In this document: positions 22,393 to 31,175 of the stretch, one piece after another
How positions within the stretch are numbered: the stretch's first letter is position 1
Layout: the number at the start of each line of letters is the position of its first letter
Assembly (NCBI GenBank): GCA_937859745.1
Contig: CALMAQ010000037.1
Location: 1 to 45,958, forward strand
DNA: 45,958 bases
Reading direction: 5' to 3'
DNA from: an uncultured Verrucomicrobiota bacterium
GTDB lineage: Bacteria; Verrucomicrobiota; Verrucomicrobiia; Chthoniobacterales; SZAS-18
Position numbers and translations under genes: made by a program
Notes under the pieces: model-generated
What the model saw: only the letters and a program-made list of their open reading frames with translations
The model's database searches: none
Told to the model about the DNA's origin: nothing

Positions 22393-24708
22393 TCAGGGCT
22401 TCCTGGCCACTCTCCCCGTGGAATCCGCGTAGTAGGTGCCGCTGGGCAAGCTGGCGTACTGTTGCGCGCTGGTGACGGCCACCGGGTTTGCCCGGGAGCC
22501 TTGGGCGGCAGGCGCGGCGGTTGCGACGGGCGAGTTGAGCGAGCCGGGCGCGGCAGCGGTGGATGTACCTCCTGGCAGCACACTCTGACTGGTGAGACTG
22601 GCCGTGCCGCCTTGCAGGGCTTGCTGGACCAGCAACCGGCGCTGTTCGACGGAGCCACCAGCCGCACTGAACATGTTGGCGGCCTGATCATCGGTCAGCA
22701 GGCGCTTTGGCCCCATGCCGGGCAGGCCGCTCAGCTCCGTTTTGATCTTGTCCATCGTACTGCCCGTGCCTTGCAACGCCTGCATGTCCGCGTGGGTGGA
22801 GGCGCGGTCGGGCACCTCGACGTGGGCGGCGGCCTGCATGAAGTTGGCGTCATCCGCCGCCGTGCGCTGGGCTGGAGGTTTGGCGATGTACGCCTTCATG
22901 GAGTTGTAGGAGGCGAGAGCGGTGTCGTAGGCGTTCTTGGCCTTGATCATGTCCTGCGTGTTGCCCGCCGTCTTCTGGGCAATGGCCGCTCGGATCGCGT
23001 CGGCGTTGTACGAACCGTCCGGGTTCTTGAACGGCGTGGGATCAACCTGGTGGTTGGCGGCGTCCGTGAGCAGCGACTGAGTACCGGGAACGGCCGCCGC
23101 AATCACGCTGCCCGATGGGGTCATGTATTCAAGCACGCGGTTGGTAGCGGGATCAATCACGGGCGTCGCTGGCACTGGCCCACTGCCGGGAAGGCCCAAG
23201 CCCGCTTTCTGTGCGGCGATTTGGGCCGCCTGCGTCTGCGCCGCTAACAGGGCGTTATGCAGCGGCGCGGCATTGATCTCCGCTTGGGTAAGCTGCGCTT
23301 GCAATGGATTGAGCGGTGTCGGCTGGGCGTAGCTGATCGCCCCGTTGGAAATATTGATGGTTCCCGGCCCGTGCAACCGCTGCATCACGTCCGCCAAACT
23401 ACCGGGCGGGGGCATGAACGCTTGCGCGAGCGGTTGTGGATTGGCCGGAGCGGTAACTGCCAGTGGAAGTTGCGCTAGGGGAGCGGTCGCCACTTGGGAG
23501 GGTGACGGCTGAGAGACAACTCCGAGCATCGCGTTGCCGCCGTTCGGGCTGGCGACCAACTGCGCGAGCGGGTTTGCCACTCGGGGCGGTACGGCGGCGG
23601 TAACGTTTGCCAAGACGTTTTGCTGGCGCGCGAACCGATCCGCGGGCGTATCCACGCTAGCCATGGCTCGGCTGAGAGCCCCGCCATCGTTGTTCGCGTC
23701 GTAGGTGTCCGTCGTCCCCGCGATGGGAGCGGCGGTGCCGCCGTTACCCCCGAGCGTCGCCCCCGCGCCCACGGCGGCCGGGTTGGATGGGCCGCCAGGC
23801 AGGATGCTCGGAGAACTGTCAGGATTGCTCGCCAGGAGCCGGAACGCGACCTTGTCTTTGAAGTTGTCGGCGTCGTCCACCCCGAGCTGGTTGAGCGCGG
23901 CGGGGTTCAGGTCAATGGCTGACCCATTTTTTGAGTTGTCGGGCAGCACGTCGCCCACCTTGGCGGTGACGGTTTTGCCGCCGTAGCTGGCCTGCACGAG
24001 TTGCCCGTTGAGCTGGTTGGGGTCGAGACCGTAGGCGCGGGCAATCTGCGGAGCCAGCGCAACAAGCGGCACATTGCCCGCCGTGTTCGCCCCCCACTTG
24101 CCGATGCCGTTGTCCCCGACCGCCAGAGCCTGCGCCTCGGTGGCACCCGACGCTTTGGCGGCGTTGTAGCGGGCAAGATCACCGTTCCCGCCGAAGCCGG
24201 TGCCCAGCGCCAAGTGGTAGCCGTTGGCATCCGGGGCTCCCGCGTTGCCGAAGGCGGCGGGATCGGTCGTGGTGGGCGTCAGGCTGCCACCCGTACCGAC
24301 GCTGTCAGCATCCACGCTTGACGGGGTAGCGGCCGGGCCGTTGGCAGTCATCCCCGAAAGCGGCCCCGGCTTCGCGTTGCGCGCGTTGCGTTCGTCGCTG
24401 GCTTCCTGGTCCGACAGTTGATTAGCCAAATTGCGCTGAGGCGCGGCGGAATCCCATTTTTCTTGGTCCAGGTCGATGGTCTGCTGACTTTGGTCGAGCT
24501 GCTGTTGCCCTTGCCCGATCTTTTGGCCGCCCTGGAACGCCGACACCACGCTGTTGGCCATCGCGTTGGGATCGACCGGCTTGGGGCCGTACTGATACGC
24601 ACCTTCAAAGTCGGCGGGGGTCCACTGGTGGATTTGCAGCGGCTGGAAGGCCGGTTGCAACGGCTGGTACGCGATGGGCGCTCCCTGCGGGGTGACGATT
24701 TGCGGCAT
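22393..24708 (-). CDS. Large phage virion-like protein with a possible DPBB domain
   Basis: This 771-residue protein starts at an ATG preceded by a perfect GGAGG (24716-24720). The N-terminus (PQIVTPQGAPIAYQPLQPA) and a Gln-rich helix (QKIGQGQQQLDQSQQTIDLD) resemble internal virion proteins. Residues about 180-280 (GDNGIGKWGANTAGN, VQASYGGKTVTAKVGDVLPD, GSAIDLNPAALNQLGV) recall a double-psi beta-barrel as in RlpA-like and phage lysis-associated domains. The C-terminus NPVAVTSAQQYASLPSGTYY with ADSTGRVARKP is a common phage terminal motif (..S..EY..LPSGT.Y....G....KP). A virion protein with a cell-wall-active or scaffold role is the best guess. Confidence 0.65.
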   Translation of the reverse strand: MPQIVTPQGAPIAYQPLQPAFQPLQIHQWTPADFEGAYQYGPKPVDPNAMANSVVSAFQGGQKIGQGQQQLDQSQQTIDLDQEKWDSAAPQRNLANQLSDQEASDERNARNAKPGPLSGMTANGPAATPSSVDADSVGTGGSLTPTTTDPAAFGNAGAPDANGYHLALGTGFGGNGDLARYNAAKASGATEAQALAVGDNGIGKWGANTAGNVPLVALAPQIARAYGLDPNQLNGQLVQASYGGKTVTAKVGDVLPDNSKNGSAIDLNPAALNQLGVDDADNFKDKVAFRLLASNPDSSPSILPGGPSNPAAVGAGATLGGNGGTAAPIAGTTDTYDANNDGGALSRAMASVDTPADRFARQQNVLANVTAAVPPRVANPLAQLVASPNGGNAMLGVVSQPSPSQVATAPLAQLPLAVTAPANPQPLAQAFMPPPGSLADVMQRLHGPGTINISNGAISYAQPTPLNPLQAQLTQAEINAAPLHNALLAAQTQAAQIAAQKAGLGLPGSGPVPATPVIDPATNRVLEYMTPSGSVIAAAVPGTQSLLTDAANHQVDPTPFKNPDGSYNADAIRAAIAQKTAGNTQDMIKAKNAYDTALASYNSMKAYIAKPPAQRTAADDANFMQAAAHVEVPDRASTHADMQALQGTGSTMDKIKTELSGLPGMGPKRLLTDDQAANMFSAAGGSVEQRRLLVQQALQGGTASLTSQSVLPGGTSTAAAPGSLNSPVATAAPAAQGSRANPVAVTSAQQYASLPSGTYYADSTGRVARKP

Positions 24709-24789
24709 AATTTAACCTCCTATTTTGCTTGGTAGAGAACGGTGTTGCGCAGGCCGCAAGGAACCGAGGTTGGACGTGTGGTCATCTGC

Positions 24790-26352
24790 TCAGGCGACCT
24801 GGAACAAGGAAGCGTGGCCCTCATATTCGATGGTGCAATTTGCGATGAGCCCCGCCACGGAGCCGACGTTGACTTGGAACTCGTTGTTTCCCGCGCTCGT
24901 CACGTTGAAGCCGATGGAGTTGCTGCCGGTGCCGACCTGCACGTCGCCGCCCTCACTGGTGATTGTCACCGCCCCGGCGCTGCTGCAAGTGACATAGCGG
25001 GTGTAGCTCCCTAGGAACTCGCCGCTCCCTTGGGCGAGGCCGCTGAACGAAAACCTGAGCACGCCGCCCCCGTAGTTCGGCACGTTGAACGTGAAGGGAG
25101 CCACCCCGGTGTTCCCCGTCGTGATGACTTCGCGCTGATGCCGGATGCCAACCAGGTTGCCGTTGGAAATCGTGCTGGCATCGCTGTGGACGACGCCCGC
25201 CCCGTGCCGGGTCTGCGGGGACACCAGCACGTCCTTGCACTGGGCCAGCAGCGCCACGCAAGTGCCGCACGCCGGGGCATAGTGGTTCGCCCCGATGGTG
25301 ACGGCCGCCACGGCGTTGAGCGTGATCGCGGAGTTGACCCCATAGAACAGGTTGCCCATGATCTCCACCTGGTTTAGCGGGGTCGCAGGCACCATTGAGC
25401 CCGGATACCCTCCCAGGTTGACGGCGTAGTTGACCGCGTCGAACTGGTTGCCGGTGATGACGAGGTTGCGCCAGGTTCCGCTGTTGGCCGGGCCAGCGTA
25501 GGTCTGGAGGATCGCCGCGTTCGTGTTCTCGAAGGAATTGTTCTGGATCAACAGGTCCTCGGTGTTCATGCCGTCCGGGATGTTCAGCCAGACCTGGGCG
25601 AAATAGAGGTTGTTCACGGCCCCTGCGCCGTTGAATTTGTTGCTGGCCAGCTTCAACCCACCGCCGGAACTGTAGTAGATGCAGGCCGAGTTCGGCAGGG
25701 AGGCCGGCGTTCCCGAGAGGTTGAACACGCAGCCAAGGACCGTCTGGTCGCCCGCGTCGATGTTCGCGGGGTTGGAGACGTTCAGGCCGTACATGCACGG
25801 GCCGATGAACTGGCAGTTCGTGATCGTCCATTGCCAGGAGTTCACGACGCTGACGCTTTGATAGCCGCCGTAGAACCCGCAGTTGAAAAGGTTGAACCCC
25901 GGGCTGCCAGTGGTGAAGCTCACCGCGGCCCCGGCGGTCGGTGCGACGGCAAGATTGAGGATGCACAGATCGCGGAACGCGCAGCCACGAGCCGTCACGT
26001 TGAACACCGTGCCGGTGCCGTGGGTGGTGACGAGGTGGTTTGCCCCGACCAGATCAGCCCCGGGGCCGCCCGACCCTTGCCAGAGCACTTGTTTGGTGAC
26101 GTTGATCGTGCCGTCCACCTTTGGCGTGCCGGGCGGGATGAGGATGGTGCCACCCGACGCGGGCAAGGCATCGTGGGCGGATTGGAAAGCGGCGGTCTGG
26201 TCGAGCACCCCCGTGGCGTCCGAAAGCAACACGGCGGTAGATGCGCTGTCTTCGCTGGTGAGTATTTCCAGCGGCGTTGTATGCGTACAATAGCGAGCAA
26301 AGTTCGCGTACTGATCAAGCGCGCCGTCACGCGGAATGTACCTAAGAGACAT
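24790..26352 (-). CDS. Tailspike-like parallel beta-helix protein
   Basis: This 520-residue protein begins MSLRYIPRDGALDQYANFA, a short head-binding-like segment. It then has the pectate-lyase-superfamily opening DQTAAFQSAHDALPASGGTI with LIPPGTPKVDGTINV, which is typical of phage tailspikes. Repeated N/G-rich turns (ITNCQFIGPCMYGLNV, LLIQNNSFENTNAAI, LVITGNQFDAVNYAV, VEIMGNLFYGVNSAI, VTIGANHYAP) form the coils of a right-handed beta-helix. A C-terminal beta-sandwich-like segment of about 120 residues follows. Such proteins bind or degrade surface glycans of the host. No catalytic residues can be assigned. It starts 4 bp after the upstream stop, so the two are cotranscribed. Confidence 0.8.
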   Translation of the reverse strand: MSLRYIPRDGALDQYANFARYCTHTTPLEILTSEDSASTAVLLSDATGVLDQTAAFQSAHDALPASGGTILIPPGTPKVDGTINVTKQVLWQGSGGPGADLVGANHLVTTHGTGTVFNVTARGCAFRDLCILNLAVAPTAGAAVSFTTGSPGFNLFNCGFYGGYQSVSVVNSWQWTITNCQFIGPCMYGLNVSNPANIDAGDQTVLGCVFNLSGTPASLPNSACIYYSSGGGLKLASNKFNGAGAVNNLYFAQVWLNIPDGMNTEDLLIQNNSFENTNAAILQTYAGPANSGTWRNLVITGNQFDAVNYAVNLGGYPGSMVPATPLNQVEIMGNLFYGVNSAITLNAVAAVTIGANHYAPACGTCVALLAQCKDVLVSPQTRHGAGVVHSDASTISNGNLVGIRHQREVITTGNTGVAPFTFNVPNYGGGVLRFSFSGLAQGSGEFLGSYTRYVTCSSAGAVTITSEGGDVQVGTGSNSIGFNVTSAGNNEFQVNVGSVAGLIANCTIEYEGHASLFQVA

Positions 26353-26356
26353 GGCT

Positions 26357-26809
26357 TTAAACGTGTTGGTAGAACCGATAAACCGGCGGCGGGTTGCCCG
26401 TGCCGGTGCCGTTGGTAGAGGCGGTCACGAAGAGCGCGTCCGTCCCGGCCAAATCCTCAGTAAAACTCACCACCGCACCACTGGCGGGGGCAGTGCGTTG
26501 GACGCTGTACGTCGGCGCGGTGCTGGGAGTGCTGCCCGTGGGTGCAAAGAAATAGGTCACGGTCCCACCGGGCGGCACTTCAATCTTCACGCCGCTGGTG
26601 GCTGCTGGCCGGCCGGGCAGTTCCGTGCCGTTGGCATTGCTGGCCGGAAACGCGCGGAAGCCGCCTTGCGCCACGCCCCGGTTGGAGGTCGTGCCGTCCG
26701 GGTTGCTGATGGGCTGGCCGGCGGCGGCGGCGGCCGCCGTGATACCGTTGTAAGCAATGACACGAAGGGCCGTGTTCGAGTCGATCGCGCCGATGGCTTG
26801 ATATTCCAT
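26357..26809 (-). CDS. Small phage structural-like protein
   Basis: This 150-residue protein is the first gene of the leftward virion operon. It is rich in small residues, with an Ala run (GITAAAAAAGQP) from a GCC/GCG repeat, strands such as GVKIEVPPGGTVTYFF and a C-terminal PPVYRFYQHV. The beta-rich Gly/Thr composition fits a tail or fibre accessory protein, but no family is recognised. It sits 4 bp upstream of the tailspike gene. Confidence 0.55.
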   Translation of the reverse strand: MEYQAIGAIDSNTALRVIAYNGITAAAAAAGQPISNPDGTTSNRGVAQGGFRAFPASNANGTELPGRPAATSGVKIEVPPGGTVTYFFAPTGSTPSTAPTYSVQRTAPASGAVVSFTEDLAGTDALFVTASTNGTGTGNPPPVYRFYQHV

Positions 26810-26902
26810 TGTAGAAACCCGCTAAAGCAGCAGACGTTGAGTTTTGAAGCCAGCGAGTGCTGGCCAGCGATCAACCCGTCGCGCGGAGGCGGTCACCCCC
26901 CC

Positions 26903-26919
26903 GGTCGTTAGAAACGACC
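26903..26919. promoter_or_regulatory. Small perfect hairpin upstream of the virion operon
   Basis: GGTCGTT pairs with AACGACC around an AGA loop. It lies 94 bp before the first operon gene, has no T-run, and may be a protein site or leader structure. Confidence 0.3.
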
Positions 26920-27042
26920 AAATAGACAATCTGAGATAAGCGCCACCTCAGACCGCGAGGTCAGAATGCCTGATAAGCGACGGGAGGGCAAGCGAATTCC
27001 TACCTGTGCAGCAGACAATCGGTGGCGACGTTTTTGCTATAT

Positions 27043-27069
27043 GAGGAACAGCCGAGAAGGCTATTCCTC
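27043..27069 (-). terminator. Hairpin at the end of the 27061 gene
   Basis: GAGGAA-AGCC and GGCT-TTCCTC form a ten-pair stem, interrupted by one mismatch, around GAGAA. The stem covers the stop codon. No T-tract follows on the coding strand, so termination is uncertain. Confidence 0.35.
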
Positions 27070-27363
27070 CTTGTTAAGGCGCTTGTCGAGCACCTGCTGA
27101 ACTTGGGCCACCTCGGTCAAGATTGCCGCCGCAAAGAACGTGGCTTGGCTGAGCGTCAACGTAATTGAGTACTCCGCTAAATCATCCAACGCGCGGTCTC
27201 CTGGTTGAGACTCAACGCCTACGCGAACAATCAAACCCACCTTGTTGCTGGCTCCTTTGCTCGGATCGACGTGCTTCTGCGTCTTGATGGTCATCTGCTG
27301 TGGTTCAGCTTTGGCATCTCGGTGTTTGGTGTATCCTGAGGCTTTGAAGGTGGTGACGGGCAT
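27061..27363 (-). CDS. Unknown small protein (100 aa)
   Basis: The start is ATG 27363 after AGAGAGGGAT. The N-terminal half is basic (TTFKASGYTKHRDAKAEPQQ), the middle has a strand VGLIVRVGVESQ, and the end is an amphipathic helix (TLSQATFFAAAILTEVAQVQ, DKRLNKEE). No family is recognised. It is a lone leftward gene between the nuclease/secreted region and the virion operon. Confidence 0.5.
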   Translation of the reverse strand: MPVTTFKASGYTKHRDAKAEPQQMTIKTQKHVDPSKGASNKVGLIVRVGVESQPGDRALDDLAEYSITLTLSQATFFAAAILTEVAQVQQVLDKRLNKEE

Positions 27364-27630
27364 GGTGGATCCCTCTCTAACTCCAGAATACGAGTTGGCA
27401 CAAGTGCGTGCGATCGTACGCTGGTGCCCCACCTTGCATGGCACGCCGTTTTCGGTGCGTCCCATCCATCCCGGCCCGACCGTGCAACCACTTCTTTGCG
27501 GGTTGCTCTGAGACACCGAAGGCGCACCGCGCATTTTGGCTTGTCCTCAAGCGGGCAATTCTGGTAGGTAAGAGGGCGCCAACTCAACGGGGCCAATCTT
27601 TACCGCGGTGCCCCTGCCTGCTCCGCGACC

Positions 27631-28806
27631 ATGAATACCCGCGTTCTCGCGCCTTTAGCCACGTTGATTTACCTGCTTCCGTCAGGCTCACTGTCGGCCA
27701 AGCTGGGCGAAACTCTCCCGCAACTCATCAAGCGATTTGGCTCCTCCTACACGCAGGTTGGCCGAGAGCGGGCTGGACCGTTGGCGTACCGCTTCCGGTC
27801 GGCACACCTCGCTGTGGATGTGATGATGGCGAGGCGAGAAGAAGGTTTGGTTTCTAACGCCGAGCTTTACTACTCGGACAAACCACTTCTGCCCAACGGC
27901 GCCGCGCCACCGTCTATCGTGCGGGGAGTGATGGACGCCAACGTGCCGGGAGCAAAGTGGCATGAGATCCCACCGGTCGGCAGGCAAAAGGCCGCGTTCG
28001 CCACCGCAGACGGAACTCACACGGCAGTTATCCTTCCGCCCAACAAATTGATTGATGAGAGTTCGACGTTTGTCATCGCCATCGGCCAAAGCAAAGGTGC
28101 AAGTAGCACCGCTGCAGCCAACCAAAGTTCGTCGAACCCTGTTGGTCGCCCGAACGTACAACCATCACCGCCATCGCCAAGCGAACGCGGCCAGCCTGCC
28201 ACCACCGACTTCTCGCAAGCCCAGAAGTCTGGTTCTTTTGCCGTGACGTTGCCAACCGGCAAGGTTGTTCATTTCCAAACCGCCGAGGAAAAAGCGAACT
28301 ACCTGGCCGCCATCAATGCCGTGCCGGTTTCTACCCACCCAACCAGCGCGGCCAGCCCACCACCAGAACTGATGGTGATTGGTCATTCGACGCGCTACGG
28401 CTTGGATCCGCTCCAACTCTCGGATGGAAACGTGGCACTTCGAGCCGCCCTAGAGGTCAGAGATTACGAGAACAACGAGATCGCGGCTGACCAACGCTTT
28501 AAAGGCAGTAGGCAGCCCATCTTCGGTGTCATAGACTCTTTCGGCGTGGATATCCTTGGTCATCCGTATTTCTTGGTTGATCGGAGCGAAGGTGGGTCTT
28601 TAGCGGTACAGTGTAGCTTCCCCAAGAACGCTGCCTCCCTGCTCGCAAGTTTGCAGAAAGGGCAACTCGTGGCGGTGATTGGCAAACAAAACGGCATGAG
28701 CTACAACGTGCAGATCAGTGGTTGTGCTTTGATCCCGTGGGAAAAATCCGACCCCAACGCTACAGAGATGCCTTCGCCTAGACTCGTCGGGCAAAGCTCC
28801 TACTGA
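27631..28806 (+). CDS. Secreted protein with a C-terminal tRNA_anti-like OB-fold domain
   Basis: This 391-residue protein has a signal peptide (VLAPLATLIYLLPSGSLSA). Residues 25-140 form an N-terminal domain (LGETLPQLIKRFGSSYTQVG) common in verrucomicrobial secreted proteins. A Ser/Pro/Gln-rich linker follows. From about 270 it reads ALEVRDYENNEIAADQRFKG, GVIDSFGVDILGHPYFLVDR, VQCSFPKNAASLLASLQKGQ, VAVIGKQNGMSYNVQISGCAL. This is the pattern of tRNA_anti-like OB-fold domains (Y..N...AD..(Y/F)KG....V.G.......V.C.F......L..L..GQ.V...G). These bind unknown ligands, possibly nucleic acid or oligosaccharide, outside the cytoplasm. It looks like bacterial rather than phage cargo. Confidence 0.7.
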   Translation: MNTRVLAPLATLIYLLPSGSLSAKLGETLPQLIKRFGSSYTQVGRERAGPLAYRFRSAHLAVDVMMARREEGLVSNAELYYSDKPLLPNGAAPPSIVRGVMDANVPGAKWHEIPPVGRQKAAFATADGTHTAVILPPNKLIDESSTFVIAIGQSKGASSTAAANQSSSNPVGRPNVQPSPPSPSERGQPATTDFSQAQKSGSFAVTLPTGKVVHFQTAEEKANYLAAINAVPVSTHPTSAASPPPELMVIGHSTRYGLDPLQLSDGNVALRAALEVRDYENNEIAADQRFKGSRQPIFGVIDSFGVDILGHPYFLVDRSEGGSLAVQCSFPKNAASLLASLQKGQLVAVIGKQNGMSYNVQISGCALIPWEKSDPNATEMPSPRLVGQSSY

Positions 28807-29190
28807 GCTACTCGAAGCTGCTTTCGGATCCTAGTGGCCGTAGGTCGTCCAGATGGGCAGCAAGGGGTACCAGGCGTAGCCAGATGGTTTGCTGGCTGCC
28901 TTGATGAGTGATGAGCGTGGTGTGCCCATCGTGCGGCGACTGGGCGAGTACTGCCAAGTGGTCGAATTGTGATTTAACGCTCTGAGGTGGTGCGAGGAAT
29001 CATGGCACTGGCACTCGTGTCTCGGAGAATCCCAAGCAAACTGGTGATGGTCCGCACGGTCACATTCATCGTACTCCCTGCGCTTCGGGAGCATCTGCCA
29101 TGGCGGGTGCATCCTTCGCCGTCAGGCATCGATCTCATCGCCAGTTTACCGGAAGGGCAGCGTAGGCGGCTGGGGGATGGATCTGGACCG
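28807..29190. other. Gene-free stretch
   Basis: There are several short open frames on both strands but no protein-like sequence, RNA gene or strong hairpin. It separates the 3' ends of a rightward and a leftward gene, so no promoter is required here. Confidence 0.4.
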
Positions 29191-30483
29191 TTACCGGCGG
29201 CGCTTGCTGTCCGTGGGAGCAGTGTCATCGTCTGTAGCTGCGCGTTTGGGTCCGACGCGCGCGTTGAGGGTGCCAACCTTCACCGCGTTCCTGAGCAGCG
29301 CGGGATCGACGCTGTTGCGGCGCGCGTTGTTGTAACTGCGACTGGTCAAGCGCAGGTTGCTAAAGAGCGTTGGACCTTTCAGAGAAGCCGGGATGATGTG
29401 GTCAATCTCGGGTGCTTGGGTAAAGCGGTTGCCGAGGTCGCTCTTGTCGTCCTTGGCTTCGGACTGGTAGATCGTTTGCCCCATCAGCACGAAAGAGTGG
29501 AACACCTGGTTCCACGTCATCAACAAGTTGCGGTAGGGTCCTGGCACGCTGCTGCTGCTGTAGTTTGTGTTGAGCGCCTTGAGGTTGATTTTCACCTGCT
29601 TTCCGGATGCTCTCTCCACCATCACGTCGTTGAGGTGGCCCGAGGCAGCCATATAGTCCAGCCAAGCGTTGGGCCGCGCGTTCAAGGGAGGCAGGTTCCA
29701 TTGGTGCCGGTCGGTCGAGCGGGGAGCGGTCGAGTTGTAGGGCATGAGCAGGAAATTCGCTTGGTCTTCGATGGCGAAGTCGTTGGGCAGCGGATACTCG
29801 TAGTACAACTCGCGCAACTGATCCGCCGAACTGTGGTACTTCACCGTGGGCGGCACGATGTGGAAGGGATCCTGGTCAAGCGCATGGTGCACGGCGTTGT
29901 GCACGGTGAACTTGCAAGGATTGTCATACGTGGCCTTCGCCATGCTCATGAGAGTAGGCCCGAGAGCTGCCACCCTGGCAAAGGTGCCAGTCTCGTTGAA
30001 CGTCGCAAAATCTTCGCGCTCGAGCTGGAGCAATCTGGCCTCGACGCGTGTGGGGATGCGCGGATCAATGAAGTTGTTGTAGGTGCAGCGCACCGCGTAG
30101 AGGCCCGCCCGACAGGCCCGGGCACTTTCCTCGATCTGGCGCCAGCCTCCGCCCCGGTTCTGGTCGAGGGCCATGGGCACACGATTGTACGCCGCGTCGC
30201 TGCCGCCAAGGCTGGCGGCGATGAGGTGACCACCGTCGTGCCCGGGCAGGAAGAGGTCGCCGGTGTCCAGCGCGTGGGTGGCCTGGGAGTAGATGGCGAC
30301 GGACTTCTTGACCACACCCAACGGCAGCAACGGCTCGACGGTGACAATGGGCGAGGCTTTCCCCTTGGGGCCAAGCAGCGCGATGGCTAAGGCTGGCCGG
30401 TAGCGATCGGTGTTTTCTGTGAGGTAGCGAAACTTTTCAACGGCGTAGGAAATTCGGTGGACGTTGTGTGACACGGCTGGCAT
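29191..30483 (-). CDS. Dual-domain nuclease: ENDO-NS-like plus HNH, with a basic bipartite tail
   Basis: This 430-residue protein has two nuclease-like sites. Residues 73-120 read DTGDLFLPGHDGGHLIAASLGG followed by N100, VPM, NRGGGWRQIE; this is the DNA/RNA non-specific endonuclease pattern (D.GHLIA...GG...N..P....NRG..W...E) with H86 as the likely general base. Residues about 358-386 read PEIDHIIPASLKG, then LFSNLRLT and YNNARR; this is an HNH motif (DHI.P......SNL.L....N..R). The last 18 residues are KR, a 12-residue spacer, then KRRR, the bipartite nuclear-localisation consensus. No signal peptide is seen. It may be a toxin-type effector, a packaging nuclease or a defence nuclease. No immunity gene is obvious next to it. 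Confidence 0.7.
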   Translation of the reverse strand: MPAVSHNVHRISYAVEKFRYLTENTDRYRPALAIALLGPKGKASPIVTVEPLLPLGVVKKSVAIYSQATHALDTGDLFLPGHDGGHLIAASLGGSDAAYNRVPMALDQNRGGGWRQIEESARACRAGLYAVRCTYNNFIDPRIPTRVEARLLQLEREDFATFNETGTFARVAALGPTLMSMAKATYDNPCKFTVHNAVHHALDQDPFHIVPPTVKYHSSADQLRELYYEYPLPNDFAIEDQANFLLMPYNSTAPRSTDRHQWNLPPLNARPNAWLDYMAASGHLNDVMVERASGKQVKINLKALNTNYSSSSVPGPYRNLLMTWNQVFHSFVLMGQTIYQSEAKDDKSDLGNRFTQAPEIDHIIPASLKGPTLFSNLRLTSRSYNNARRNSVDPALLRNAVKVGTLNARVGPKRAATDDDTAPTDSKRRR

Positions 30484-30541
30484 TCATACCCAGAGCAACC
30501 GCGTCTGCCAACCGGTTTCTGATTGAGACACTTACACACAG

Positions 30542-30691
30542 CACGCCGGGCCGGGCTTCAAGGCTGTGGGGCACCTTCCGGCCGCCGCGCACCCGGACAA
30601 GGAGCTGCTGGTGCTCTGCGGCCACACGCATAGCCCGAGCGAGGCGCAGATCCTGCCCAACCTGCGTGTCCTCACCCGCCAATCAGCCTGA
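30542..30691 (+). pseudogene. 3' remnant of a metallophosphoesterase gene
   Basis: One frame encodes PDKELLVLCGHTHSPSEAQI then LPNLRVLT and stops at 30689. GHTH is the last metal-binding motif of calcineurin-like phosphoesterases, and ELLVLCGHTHg.GEa.ilpNLrVlT is the normal end region of such enzymes. Everything upstream is missing and no start exists. Confidence 0.65.
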
Positions 30692-30803
30692 GAGACCAAC
30701 TTGGAGAAGCCGCTTCATCCAAAACCCACTACCTCCAACAAAGTCTATTACAAAAACGACGGAAATCAGGAGCGATGTAGGTCGAGTCTCACCTTCGAAA
30801 CAG

Positions 30804-31175
30804 TCATCCATCAAGGAAGTCTCGGGCGCGGGCGATCTGCTGCTCGATCCACGGCGCGAAGTCGGACAGTTCGTACAATGATTCCAAGCTGCTGATGAGT
30901 ACCGCCTGCAGGGCTTTGGCCGCGTACAAAGCTTCGGACAATTTTTCCCAACCGAATTCATTGCCCGGAATGGAAACCGCTGCGGTAATCAGTTCCTCTC
31001 CGCGCAGCAAACCCACGCGCACGTTGGCACGCAACTGCCTCGCTTTCTCAGACGTGGGATGGACGGCGAAGTCGCCCGTATAGACGGTCGGTGGTTCGGC
31101 CGCAAGCGGTGCCGCGTCTCCAGCCTCCAAGCCAAGCGGAACCACAAGGTCAGTTTTGTCCGTTAGCGGTTCCAT
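30804..31175 (-). CDS. Unknown small element protein downstream of TerS-like gene
   Basis: This 123-residue protein starts at ATG 31175, overlapping the end of the TerS-like gene by 26 bp, so the two are coupled. It contains TVYTGDFAVHPTSEKARQLR, a strand-rich part NVRVGLLRGEELITAAVSIP and a helical C-terminus (ALYAAKALQAVLISSLESLY, WIEQQIARARDFL). No family is recognised. Its position suggests a packaging or head-related accessory. Confidence 0.5.
   Translation of the reverse strand: MEPLTDKTDLVVPLGLEAGDAAPLAAEPPTVYTGDFAVHPTSEKARQLRANVRVGLLRGEELITAAVSIPGNEFGWEKLSEALYAAKALQAVLISSLESLYELSDFAPWIEQQIARARDFLDG

Noticed and set aside
28807-29190. Short reading frames between the OB-fold protein and the dual nuclease
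   Set aside because: There is no start-site support, no family resemblance and no consistent strand; treated as non-coding.
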